Assembly: GCF_000208745.1 (NCBI RefSeq)
Contig: NC_030858.1
Span: 9,777,456-9,841,455 of the forward strand
Reading direction: 5' to 3'
Origin: Theobroma cacao
Taxonomy: Eukaryota; Streptophyta; Magnoliopsida; Malvales; Malvaceae
DNA length: 64,000 bases
A program made the translations under genes and the position numbers. Positions within the stretch are counted from its first letter, which is position 1. Every line of letters begins with the position of its first letter. The notes below the pieces were generated by a model. It was not told the DNA's origin. It saw only the letters and a program-made list of their open reading frames with translations, and ran no database searches. Positions 35,330-47,107 of this stretch are shown in pieces.

Positions 35330-37330
35330 GTCTTTAAATAATGAACACGAAGACAATCTAGACAACGATATGAATGTTGATTTTGAGATGATTCCGAACG
35401 TTGATGAATTGAAAAATGAAGAGGAGGTGGATGATTATGGCTTACCCCCTAATTTGTCGAGAATGTTGGAATAAGAGGAAAGGGAGATTTTACCTCATCA
35501 GGAACTCACAAAAATTATTAACCTTGGAAATGGGGAAGAAAAGAAAGAGGTTAAGATTGGCACCTCGCTGTCATCTAATGAAAGGCAAAAGCTAGAAGAA
35601 CTGCTCCGTGAATATGTGAATGTGTTTGCTTGGTCATATCAGGACATGCCAAGTCTCAACACTGACATTGTCGTCCACAAGTTGCCTTTGAGATCAGACT
35701 GCAAGCCTATTAAACAGAAATTAAGAAGAATGAAGCCAGAAATGTTGCTGAAGATTAAAGAAGAAGTAAAAAAGTAATTTGATGCTGGTTTCTTGGAGGT
35801 GGCCAAGTATCCTGAATGGGTAGCTAATATAGTCCCGGTTCCTAAGAAGGATGGAAAAGTTCTAATGTGCGTCGATTACAGGGATTTGAACAGAGCGAGT
35901 CTAAAGGATAGCTTCCTTTTGCCACATATTGATACTCTTGTGGACAACACAGCAAAGCATGCTTTATTCTCATTTATGGATGGCTTTTCTGGTTATAATC
36001 AGATCAAGATGGCACCCGAAGATATGGAAAAAATGACGTTCGTAACTATGTGAGGAACGTTTTGTTACAAAGTAATGCCATTTGGATTGAAGAATGTAGG
36101 TGCCACTTACCAAAGGGCAATGGTAGCTTTGTTTCACGATATGATGCAAAAGAGATAGAAGTATATGTGGATGACATGATCGCAAAATCTCATAGAGAAA
36201 GGGATCATATTGTCAATCTCAAGAAGCTGCTCGAGAGATTGCGAAAGTTTCAGCTTAAGTTGAATCTTGCAAAATGCACTTTTGGTGTAACTTCTGGGAA
36301 ATTGTTGAGGTTCATAGTAAGTGAAAAAGGAATTGAAGTGGACCCGGATAAGATACGAGCTATTCAAGAGCTGCCACCTCTCAAAACGCAAAAAGAAGTG
36401 AGAGGATTTTTAGGGAGATTGAATTACATTACTCGATTTATATCCCAGCTCACCTGCAAATGTGATCCAATCTTCAAGTTGCTTCGAAAACAAAACCCAA
36501 GAGAGTGGAATGAAGAATGTCAAATAGCCTTTGATAAAATCAAAAAATATCTCACAAATCCATCGGTGTTGGTGCCATCGACGGCTGAAAAACTTCTTAT
36601 TTTGTATTTGACTGTGAACAAGAATTCTATGGGTTGTGTACTGGGACAACATGATGAAACTGGGAAGAAAGAACAGGCCGTATATTACTTGAGCAAGAAA
36701 TTCATGGAGTATGAGTCCAAATACTCTATGCTCGAAAAGATGTGTTGTGCGCTAGCATGGACCGCCTAGAGGCTCAGACAATATATGTTGTATCACACAA
36801 CATGGTTGGTGGCAAAATTAGATCCCATCAAGTATATTTTTGAAAAACCCTTCCTATCTGGAAGAATAGCTCGATGGCAAGTGCTATTGTCTGAGTATGA
36901 TATTGTGTATGTGTCCCAAAAGTCAATCAAAGGGAGCGTCATCGCTTATTTCCTCGCAGATCGAGCTAATGAGGATTATGAATCTATAAGTTTTGATTTT
37001 CCAGATGAAGAGTTGATGGTCGTCTTGTGCATAGAAAAAGGCCTTCCCAATGAATTTAATCTATGGAAGATGTATTTTGATGGAGCATCCAATGCTTTGG
37101 GGCACGGAATCGGGGCAGTGTTGATTTCTCCAAATGGAAAGTACTATCCAGCCACGGCGAGATTGAATTTCAATTGTACTAATAATATAGCGGAGTACGA
37201 GGCATTGGTAATGGGATTACAAGCAGCAATCGAGATGAAGGCTGACATGATAGATGTTTATGGAGATTCGGCTTTGGTGATATGTCAAATAAGAGGGGAA
37301 TAGGAAACTAGAGATTCTAAACTAGTTCCA
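35330..37330 (+). pseudogene. Tat reverse transcriptase, RNase H and extra RNase H
   Basis: RT motifs in order: PVPKKDGKVLMCVDYRDLN, FMDGFSGYNQIKMAPEDMEK, VMPFGLKNVGATYQRA (in another frame phase) and the catalytic EVYVDDMIAKS. RNase H follows (MGCVLGQHDE, AVYYLSKKF), then a second, archaeal-type RNase H with YFDGASNALGHGIGAVL, NIAEYEALVMGLQ and VYGDSALVICQI, keeping its D-E-D residues. In-frame stops lie near 35470, 35776, 36051, 36767 and 37301, so no complete protein can be made. Confidence 0.93.
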
Positions 37331-37420
37331 TATAAAAAGTTGGTTGCAAAATTAAGCAAACAGTTCAAAGAAATCAGCTTCAACCATTTGGCTTGAGAAG
37401 AAAATCAGATTACTGATGCT

Positions 37421-38792
37421 TTGGCCACTCTCGCAGCAATGTTCGGAATAAAAGAAGCGGATGATGTATGCCCTTTTGAGTTAGAAGTCCGTGAAGTCTC
37501 CTCACACTGCTTGAATGTTGAGGAAGAGGTTGATAGTAAGCCGTGGTATCATGATATCATGCAATACATCAAGCACCAGGCATATCCTGAGAATGTCATA
37601 GACAATGACAAGCGAACTCTTAGAAGATTAGAAATGGGTTTCTTCCTTAGCGGAGAAGTGCTATACAAAAGAAGTCGGGATCAAGTACTTTTGAGATGTG
37701 TGGATACTATTGAGGCCAACAAAATAATGGAAGAAGTTCACGAAAGGAACTTGTGGAGCTCACGCTAATGGACATATGTTGGCCAGACAAATTATGAGAG
37801 CTGGATATTATTGGTTGACATTGGAATCAGATTGCATAAACTTCGTTCGAAAGTGCCATAAGTGTCAGATTTATGCAGATAGGATCCATGCTCCACCAGC
37901 CCCATTGCACGTTTCCACGGCCCCTGGGCCATTTTCAATATGGGGAATGGACGTGATTGGGCTTATTACACCAAAAGCCTCAAATGGACATCGATTCATA
38001 TTTGTGGCCATTGATTATTTCACGAAATGGGTAGAAGTAGCTTCTTATGCCAATGTGACACAAAAGGTGGTGTGCAAGTTCATCCAAAAAGATATCATAT
38101 GTCAGTATGGGCTGTCGGAAAGGATCATTACTGATAATGCAAGCAATTTGAATGGTGCGATGGTGAAGGAGGTTTGCGCTAAATTCAAGATCAAGCATCA
38201 TAACTCGATAACTTACCGTCCGAAGATGAACGGAGCGGTAGAGGCAACCAACAAAAATATCAAAAAGATTGTCGAAAAGATGATTGAAGTTTATAAAAAC
38301 TGGCATGAGAAACTTCTTTTTGTCTTGCACGCATATCGAACTTCTGTGCATACCTCCACTGGGGTAACTCTGTACTCATTAGTATATGGTACAGAAGCAA
38401 TTCTACCTGTTGAAGTAGAAATCCCATCACTGAGGGTGTTGATGGAAACAGAATTGGAAGATGCTGAGTGGGTCCGCTCCCGCTACGAACAATTGAATCT
38501 GATTGAGGAAAAAAGGCTTGCGGCTTTTTGTCATGGCCAGATGTACCAACGAAAGATGATGAGAGCATACGAGAAAAAAGTTTGTCCCAGGCAGTTTCGA
38601 GAAAGAGAGTTAGTCCTCAAGAGAATACTCCCTAATCAAACTAATTTTCGAGGAAAATGGATGTCAAATTGGGAAGGGCCATATGTGGTAAAGAAGGCTT
38701 TTTCAAGAGGAGCTTTGATTTTGGCTGACATGGATGGGAAGGATTTGCCTAATTCGATAAATGCGGATGCGGTGAAGAAGTACTACGTTTAA
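37421..38792 (+). CDS. Tat integrase, uninterrupted core and C-terminus
   Basis: 37421-37768 holds the integrase N-terminal part and then a frameshift at about 37755. 37776-38792 is open for 338 codons and includes the rest of the zinc-binding region (FVRKCHKCQIYAD), the DDE core with first Asp in WGMDVIGLI, second Asp in ITDNASNLNG and Glu in MNGAVEATNKNI, and the C-terminal WEGPYVVKKAFSRGAL module. All three catalytic residues are present. It would normally be cut from a polyprotein, and the upstream frame is broken, so expression is doubtful. Confidence 0.88.
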
Positions 38793-39704
38793 AAAAAAAA
38801 ACGAAAGGGGTTCATGCTGAAAACCCGAAAAGGGCAGCTCGTACCTAAAAAAGGAGGCTCATGCTGAAAACCCAAAAAGGGCGATTTGAGGCTGAAAAGC
38901 AAGAAGTTAGAATGAAATTTAAAGATGTCAGCCTAAATGGAACACAAGATTGAGGTAGAAATACACTATGAATGGAGCTCCATAATTTCGCAAAACAGGG
39001 GAAGTCAAGGAGTTTGCAATCTACAGATTTGCTCAAAGCATCAATTAAGGACAATTCTTGAAATTGAATATCATATTGTTTTCTCTGAATGGTCTGAGTG
39101 TTCATCACTTAAAGATCTAATGTTTGCTCTGTAAATTTTCTTTGCCTTGAATTATTTGATTTCTCATATATGAAATTCTCCTTTGCCTCTTTATTTTAAC
39201 CCTTTCGTTATTTACCATCCCATGATTCACATAGTAATTGTCATAGAAATGAATGATGACTGGTAAAAGAAATAAACTAATTAAGTAAGAAATTACACTC
39301 ATTGTTCAGCAAAAGACTTAATGATGAGGAAAAGGAATGGCAGAGCCTTGAACCTAAGGCAAAGTCAACTGTCAAAAGAGAGGGTACTTAGGGAAAATCT
39401 GGAGTTACCTGAAGTCTCCAGAAAGAAAGTAAACAGGCAAAAAAGATTGAAAGTTGCAGTGAAAATCGGATGAAGCAAGAGAAGGGTCTTGGAACCTTGA
39501 TGAATCATAAACATGAAAACATTTCATCATTTCAATCATGCATACATGCCTAGCCATGCACTCGATAAGAATCAAAATTAATTCATGTCCCAAGCTTCGA
39601 AGGTAGAAATTCACTTGACCTAAAGTGTTGAGATTGTAAAACTTTGATGGAAGGATTTGAGTCTTTTCATTTCATGTTAATCCAATTAAGTTAGCATTAA
39701 AGAA
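38793..39704 (+). other. Tat 3' untranslated region, non-repetitive part
   Basis: No coding sequence. Short direct repeats (catgctgaaaaccc twice, 38813-38872) lie just after the integrase stop. Confidence 0.7.
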
Positions 39705-40490
39705 TTAAATCGAACCTGTTGTGAGATAGGTCGAGCCTAGATTAAGTCTAAGAATTTCAATTTTTAAATCTAACCTATTACGAGATAGGTCGAGCCTAGA
39801 TTAAGTCTAGGAATTTCAATTTTTAAATCGAACCTGTTGTGAGATAGATCGAGCCTATATTAAGTCTAGGAATTTCAATTTTTAAATCGAACCTGTTGTG
39901 AAATAAGTTGAACCTAGATTAAGTCTAGGAATTTTAATTTTTAAATCGAACCTGTTGTGAGATAGGTCGAACCTAGATTAAGCTAGGAATTTCAATTTTT
40001 AAATCGAACCTGTTGTGAGATAGGTCGAGCCTAAATTAAGTTTAGAAATTTCAATTTTTTTTAAATCGAACCTGTTGTGAGATAGGTCGAGCCTAAATTA
40101 AGTCTAGAATTTCAATTTTAAATTGAACCTGTTATGAGATAGGTCAAGCCTAAATTAAGTTTAGGAATTTCAATTTTGTTTAAATCGAACTTGTTGTGAG
40201 ATAGGTCGAGCTAAGATTAAGTCTAGGAATTTTAATCGAATTTGTTCTAATATGGGTCAAGCCTAGATCAAGTCTAGAAATTTCAATTTTGTTTAAATCG
40301 AACCTGTTGTGAGATAGGTCGAGCCTAGATTAAGTCTAGGAATTTTAATCGAATTTGTTCTAATATGAGTCAAGCCTAGATCAAGTCTAGAAATTTTATT
40401 TTTGTTTAAATCGAACTTATTTTGAGATAAGTCGAGCCTAGATCCATTTGATTAAATCAACTAGCTTCGAGATAAGTTAAATGTGGTGTC
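39705..40490 (+). repeat. Tandem array in the Tat 3' untranslated region
   Basis: About 13 units with core cctgttgtgagataggtcga followed by gcctagattaagtctagg. The gagat marks fall at 39723, 39782, 39841, 39900, 39959, 40017, 40079, 40136 and 40198 (steps 57-62, mostly 59), then 40248, 40311, 40361, 40424 in alternating 50/63 steps, a small 113-bp higher-order pattern with taatat replacing gagat in the short units. Confidence 0.92.
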
Positions 40491-40525
40491 TACGTCTTTG
40501 CACTATCCTTGATTCTCAAGAATGT

Positions 40526-40540
40526 ACAAAGAGGGGCAAC
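40526..40540 (+). other. Polypurine tract of the Tat element
   Basis: acaaagaggggcaac directly precedes the 3' LTR. Confidence 0.8.
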
Positions 40541-43071
40541 TGTAGACACCACAAAAAAAATAAAAAATATAATAAAATAAAATATAAAATAAAATATTAT
40601 ATATAATAATAATTAAAAAAATGAATGGCTGGGCGTATGCCCAGCCATCCCTTCCCCCAACCACCATGAATGATGGGGCTCTAGCTACCAACTCCTTGGT
40701 GCCATAACCCCATTGCCGGGTTGTCCAAATTTTTGGACAACCCAGCTTTTAAAGATGGAACCTGCAAAACGAAAAGGAGGAAGCCAAAATCAGAGAGCAA
40801 AAACCAGAAACCAAAAAGCCAGAAAAAGAAAAAAAATGATTCAAAAAATAAGGAGCCAATCTAAAAAAAACCAAATTCAAACCACAGGAAAAAACCACAA
40901 AATCAGACCCAAAAAAAAAAACAACCACAAATCTTCAACCAAAAAGTAAAAAAAAAAAAGCAGAAAAACCAAAAAACCCAGTCTTCAAAAAAATCAGATC
41001 CAAAAAAAAGGGAATTTAAGTCGCCTGCTTAAGGGAGAGAGAAAAAAGGGTGAAAGCAGTGTCGCGCACCAGATCTGGCGACGTTGGAGATTTGGCCGGT
41101 AAAAAAATGGCTTTAGAGAGAAGAAAGGGTGAAAGCAGTGCCGTGCACCAGATTCGGCGACATTGGAGATCTGGCCGACGAAAAGGTGGCTTTAGAGAGA
41201 AGAGAGAAGAGGAGAAGGGTGCGACGCTGGCAGGGAGAAAGGAGAGAAAGAGAAGGAGAAAGAAAGAAAGAGGGAAAAGAAAGAAAAAGCCAGCGGGGAG
41301 AGAGAAAGAGAAGAAAAAAAAAAAGAAAAAGAAAGAAGAAGCTGGCAGGGAGAGAGAAAGGAAATGGAGAAGGAAAAAAGAGAGAGAAAGAAAGAAAGAA
41401 AAAAAGAAAAAAGAAAAAGCAGAAAGGAGGTAAGGGGCTCTTGACGACATTTTTTGGAGAAATTTTAATACATCAAGCGTGCATGTTGTTGTACCTTTGG
41501 TGGCTTGCCTTGGCCCACATAGTTTTGTCCTTTTGAGCTAATCTAAATTTACACAAAGTAAGATCTAACTTGCATGCCTTTTTACTTTAATATTTTTTTA
41601 TTTTTATTCATTGTGGTAGCTCAATTATTTATGTTAAAGACATATTATTAGGAGCATAAGGATAATTTAATTAAGACAAAAAATATATTATGTAGAGATT
41701 ATGTGATATTTTAAAGTAGAAAAATAACAACAAAATATAAAGTGGTAAATGAAAATATGGGTAAATATTTGATAAAAAATAGATATAAACAAATATAAAA
41801 AAAATATAAAAAAAAAACTAAAAAGATGATAATGGTTATAATAGTAAATATATATATATAATTGGGATCAATATTCATATTTAGATACTTGTAAATATAA
41901 TATATATATATAAAAACAAAAAAAACAAAAAACAACGACATGATACAAATGTAAAAAATTATAAGAAAAATGAGATGATTGTTTGAGAAATTCCACCTAA
42001 GAAAGGTAAAGAGTTGCCTCTTTTAAGTGGATTTTTTTTTTGGTGCGAAGTTTGAGATGGATTTTCACCGAAGCGTCGGAATAAATCCGAACTCTAAACT
42101 CCAATAACCATTAAGTCAACTAGTCATTGTTAAAAAAAAAAATTTACATAATGTTGCATCCAAACTTAAATTAGTTAATTAGCTTAAATAAATATTACTA
42201 AATAAAGTTAATTTAATCGTTTGAAAAAATTAATTAATTGTTTATTTGATAAGTTATATAATCAAGTTAAATGTTAATCAACAATGTTAATTAAAAGATA
42301 TGGATCTAAATAGAAAATAAAAAAATAATAATAATAATAAAATAAATAAATAATCCATGAAAAAAAATGAAAAAATAAATATATAAATAAGGTGATAAAT
42401 TATTAAACACATAATTGGATGAATTATGAACCGCTTAAGGCAATAAACGTGTGCATGTAGACATCATCACTTTATCCTGTCATAGCATGCCACATTTATC
42501 TTGCAAATGGTGCGGGAGTTCCGATGATGGGATTTCCCCAAAGAGCTTATAGAGACGAGTTCTTCTGGGGATATCTCTAGGTGAGAAAAATTTCGAGACT
42601 TCACCAAAGCGTTGGGATGGTCTTCGAATGATTTTCCAACAAAAGATTATCGACCCCATTATTTAAAATAAACAAGTCATGACATCATTTTATGCTTGCA
42701 TCATGTGCATACGTAAAACCGAATAAAAGACTCAGTCAGTTTAATAAAAATTTAGTTAATAAGTAGGGATTAAATCAAAAGTAGGCTATAATAGGATAAC
42801 TTAAGATTAAATGGTACCGTTCGTGGAACGGGTGCCACGGAGGTGCTAACCCTTCTTCGTGCGTAACCGCACTCTCAAACCCATCTCTAAAAGACGTGGA
42901 TCAGTTCTCGTTCTTTCGATGGACCTAAAATTAATTTAAGACTTCGTCGATTAGAATCGGACTAATAGGTGACCAATCACACCTAGATAAAAAAGATTGG
43001 TGGCGACTCCCAAACAACATTATTTTTGCCGACGTCTGGCGGACGGGTTCTCGGACCCGCACGTTACGAAA
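40541..43071 (+). repeat. 3' LTR of the Tat element
   Basis: Starts tgtagacacc and ends cacgttacgaaa; the expected terminal CA is AA. It keeps the two hairpins (40626-40647, 40718-40743) and the purine block. The middle part (about 41896-42310) differs from the 5' LTR. By eye, 31321-31500 against 42381-42560 gives 9 differences in 180 bases, 8 of them transitions. Confidence 0.93.
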
Positions 43072-43076
43072 AGGAG

Positions 43077-43571
43077 CAGTGATTTTAGAAGCCCGTTGCC
43101 TTTCCAAATGCCAATACTCCGAATTTGAGGAAAAATGCCTATTTGAGCTATTACAGTGAATAAGGAAAAATTACTAGGGGTTAAAAGGGCCAGGTTAATG
43201 GTGAAACAAATGAGATTTTTGTGACTAAGTCACCCCAAAAAGAACCTGAGTTCAACGACCAAGTAGTGGCTTAAGAGCATGGTGAGCCAAAGTAGCCAAA
43301 GGTGTGCCAATCTAGTCAACATAAAACTCTAGCCATTGTCAAGCACAACAAGGGAAGAATAGCAACTAGAAGTTCTTCTCGGCATTGTAAAAGTGTTGAA
43401 ACACATGAAATAGCTTAACTTGGTGACAAAATTAATGACAATGACATAATGAGGCACAATGCCATTATTATCAGGGAAGGTGAAGAAACTTTGGCTTTTG
43501 ATAAAGATTTAGGATGGAATTTGACTCCTACTTGGAGCTGCCTCAAGTGCTGTAAGTCTATGGCAACCAGT
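43077..43571 (+). pseudogene. LINE-a ORF1 remainder beyond the gypsy insertion
   Basis: Starts directly after the aggag duplication. Coding-like with stops; no strong motif. It leads to the RT remnant at 43572. Confidence 0.45.
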
Positions 43572-44775
43572 CATCCAAAAGTTTGAAAGTCACCTGACAT
43601 CGTGGAAAGCAAAAATCTTATCCATGGTACGTATCATAGTACGTTGACTTACACTTCTAAGGTTAGTTTTTGAATAGCATGCCCCTCTTCTACATGTCTC
43701 TTTTCCAAATTCCTATTAAAGTCACAACTACAATTGAGAAAATTCAAAAAAGATTCTTATGGGGAAGCCCTAACCTTGTCTGCAAACTCCATCATGTTAG
43801 TTGAGATTCAATTTGCAATTTTCAAGACTTGAGAGGCCTTGGACTAGTGGATCTTGGTTTAAAGAACAAGGCATTCTTAAATAAATGGCTATCGCACTAC
43901 GACAATGAACCGAAAAGTTTATGAAGGCGTATCATTGATGAAAAATTGGATCTCGGTCATGATAGCCTTTTTCCAAGTTTTGGGCATGGTAACGAAAGGT
44001 CAACCATATGGAAAACTATTATTAAACCTCTTCATGGAACTAGTGAATATAGTCATTTCATTGCTGATGGTATAGGGGTATCTATTGGTAATGGGGGGAG
44101 AGTCAACTTCTTAGTAGAGGAATGGATTGAAGGCTATATTCTTAAATTTGATTTCCCTAAAGTTTTTTCCTTGGTTATTAAAAAAAGGGGAAATTTAAAG
44201 ATTTTAGAGAATGGATCGGCAATGAATGATCATGGAAAATTGAGTTAAGAAGAGACATTTTTTACTAGAAACATGAGCAATGGAGTGAATTCAACAATCT
44301 AATTGAGGCCCAAGTTGTTGGAGAGGAGTTTGGTGATAAAATTGTATTAAAATGGAACTCTAGTGGTGAGTACTCTTTTAACTCTTTCTATAGGCAAGTT
44401 CTAAGCTCTAACACCTCTCCTTCAAGGCATTAGAAGTTGATAAGATCGAGACTTGCTCTTCACAAAATTAAAGTCTTTTGTTGGCAGTTAGTAAAAGGTA
44501 GGTTGGCCATGAAAGATACCTTTCTTAAAAGAGGTATTATTAGTGCCCACATAACTACTTGTTTACTATGTAAGCATGGGATTGAAATGGTAAATCACTT
44601 TTTCTTCACATGCAATAAAATGTGGATGTTGTGGCAACAATGTTGTGCCATGTGGAACATTGAATGAATGAATCATCATTTCCCCAAGGTATACTTTATA
44701 TTATGGTTTGATTTTGCTTTAACATTGAAAAATGAATTCGTATGGAAAATGGCATGGTATGTTATTATTTAGGCA
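43572..44775 (+). pseudogene. LINE-a RT C-terminus and zf-RVT
   Basis: With stops and frame changes: KFESHLTSWKAKILSM, MPLFYMSLFQIP, TIEKIQKRFLWGSPN and RGLGLVDLGLKNKAFLNKW, which is the conserved end of plant LINE RT. Open segment 43946-44248 follows. Open segment 44437-44667 is a zf-RVT domain: HKIKVFCWQLVKGRLAMKD, CLLCKHGIEMVNHFFFTC. The frame then runs to a point near 44775 where the second LINE begins. Confidence 0.85.
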
Positions 44776-46548
44776 ACTTAGAGGCAAGTTGTCTCTACTG
44801 AAAACAAACTAAAACCAGAATGTATGATCCCTATTGACAAACCTCACAAGCCTTCCCTCCTATGGAATCACATCATGAGGCCAACAAACCCAAGTAACAA
44901 ATATCATGAACTAGTAACTAAGGGCTTTGCTTACTCTCTTGATAAAAGCACCACCATTCACTTTTGGGAAGGCTCACAAGTTGATGACTCCACTCTTGCC
45001 ACCAAATTTCCATGCATTCATGCACTGGCAACAAGTAAGAAAGCCATGATTGCCAAAATGGGAAGCTAGGTCGAAGGCAATTGGAGGTGGGATGTTAAGT
45101 TAAAAAGGCAACCTCTAAGTTAGGAGAAAATCAGTGGAGAGATTTCATTACTTTTATAAATAACTTTCAACCTCAACCTACTGACAAAGATATGGTGGTG
45201 TGGAAGAAAGCCACTGGTGGTCTCTACACAACTTCTTTGTTTATTAAGGCAAGCTACGGTACCCCTAACTCCACAAGCTTTTGGAAAAATGTTTGGATTG
45301 GATACACTACCCTAAAAATCAAAACTTTCTGTCGACAAACCCTCCATGGCAAAATAGCTGCTAAATCTGTATTAATGAATTAAGGCATTCTTGTGGTTGA
45401 AGGCATTAATTTCTCCTTCTACAACTCTCAACTCAAGACTTCCTTCCATGTGCTCTTTGCTGCGTTACTACATGGAGAACATGGTCTTCTTGTTGTTGCT
45501 TATGAGGTATTACTTGGATTCAACCTAGTGATGCTCTGTCTCTTTTTAAGACATGGTTTGAACTCCCAATGCCTTCGGGCAAGAGAGATACATGGAGAAT
45601 GTTCTTCTTTGCAACACTTTAGACCTTTTGACTATGTAGAAATGAAGTTATTTTCAGAGGGAAAAGCTTTACTACATACCAAATTATGGACATCACCCTT
45701 TTGCGCCACACACTTAGGTGTTGAGGGAAGTGGAAACTTGACCATATTCCCACTGACTTGTGTCTTATGGAGCCTTTCAGCATCAACATCAACACCAAAA
45801 GGAAGAACCAAAGAATGGTTGTTAACTAGTCAACCTTACCCCTAAAACTCTCAAACTCAACTCCGATGGCGCAAAAAAGGAAAACCTTGGCTCGTTGCTA
45901 TTAGAGGAGTGATCAAGGACCACTATGGCTTCATATAGGGAACCTTCTTTAAAAACATCGGTATTGAGGACTCTAATTTCGCTAAATTTTACGCCATACC
46001 AGAAGAAATCAATTTCTTCTTTTCATCTCCCCAGGTTGTCACTTATTCATTGGTAATGGAGAGTGACTCTGCTAACGCCATCAAATGGGCACAACACCAT
46101 TGTACAATCCCTTGGAGGATGGAAAATATATCGAATGCCATTAAAACTCTCTTGTGCAGAAGCACAAAGAGCACCTTCACGCAGATAATGAAGGAAGCCA
46201 ACATTGTTGCAAATAGATTGACCAAAGCAAGGGCGTTAAAAGACCCAAAACTTTAGAGCCTACTTTCAAAACCAACATGGGGAGAGTGCATGAACTCTTC
46301 ATTCAATGCATCGACTTTATTATTCTTGTTAACTCTAAACTACCCTTATGTTTTTTCATCTGAGAATGATATCTCACTTCATTTTTTGTTGTCATGCTCT
46401 GTTTTTTGTCCCTTAATGCTGGAAGTACCAAACTTTTTCCTTTTGTAGTCTACTCCTCTTTTGCATGGCATGCATGAATTGCCTTTTGTAGTCTCCTTTT
46501 GCTAGATCACTTGTGAATAATAAATACTGCCTTTCAAAAAAAAAAAAG
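44776..46548 (+). mobile_element. LINE-b, 5'-truncated, inserted in LINE-a
   Basis: Contains an RT C-terminal part (44824-45069: LLWNHIMRPTNPSN, TTIHFWEGSQVDDSTLATKF), a zf-RVT part (45192-45383: KIKTFCRQTLHGKIAAKSVL), a broken middle, an RNase H part (46050-46256: MESDSANAIKWAQHH, IMKEANIVANRLTKA) and a 3' untranslated region ending in AATAAATACTGCC plus an 11-A tail at 46538-46548. It is 5'-truncated and decayed. The insertion splits the LINE-a reading frame between the zf-RVT and RNase H domains. A clear target duplication was not identified. Confidence 0.8.
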
Positions 46549-47107
46549 CAATGATGTGGTTTTTAATGGTAAAGAATGGGATGGATGCTAAATTTTTGAA
46601 ATTATCAAAGTTAGAGTTGCATAGTGGATGAATGCTAAGTGGCCTAATCTCAACCTCTCAATTATGGACTTAGCTAGATTCCTAAATGAGGGTATCAACC
46701 CAATTCAGGACAAAAAAGCCAAGAAAGTTGAAGTCTGGAAGAAACCTCAAAATGGATACCTCAAATTCAACACGTATGGCTCCTCTAGAGGTTGCCTTGG
46801 TGAGTCTAGTATCGGAGGCATTCTGAGAAATGAACGTGGCACTACACTTGCCCTTTTTTCTAAGTTAATAGGCATTTTGGATTCTACTAGAGCAGAGCTC
46901 CTTGCCATGAGAGAGGCTGCTCTTGTCTTTGCTACCTCAAGGTGGAATGCTTCCCATTCCCTCCTATTCAAGTGTGACCTTAGTAATGTGGTCAAGTGGA
47001 TTAAAATACCTATGGATGTCCCTTGGAGAGTGAGATCTCTTGTTATTAAAATTACTAATCTACTTGACAGGATTGGCTGGTGGGAGATCAAACATAATAT
47101 CAATTAG
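46549..47107 (+). pseudogene. LINE-a RNase H
   Basis: Resumes directly after the LINE-b A-tail with NDVVFNGKEWDG, the segment that follows zf-RVT in these LINEs. The open frame 46628-47107 has KPQNGYLKFNTYGSSRGCLG, GGILRNERGTTLALFSK, RAELLAMREAALVF and LLFKCDLSNVVKWI. The first catalytic Asp (expected as N-x-D-G) is replaced: NTYGSS. It stops before the RNase H C-terminus. Confidence 0.85.

Larger units (their letters stand above)
29477..43071 (+). mobile_element. Complete Tat/Ogre-like Ty3/gypsy retrotransposon
   Basis: Two LTRs of 2.53 kb (29477-32011, 40541-43071) bound an internal region with primer site, gag, RT, RNase H, extra RNase H, integrase, a tandem-repeat 3' region and a polypurine tract. 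The host sequence aggag is duplicated at 29472-29476 and 43072-43076. The extra RNase H after the normal one, an Arg-tRNA-type primer site and a candidate intron place it in the Tat lineage near Ogre. Stops in gag and RT and the lack of a visible protease motif make it non-autonomous now. Confidence 0.93.

Noticed and set aside
36134..36391. - strand frames across the Tat pol region
   Set aside because: Shadows of the RT and RNase H reading frames on the + strand.
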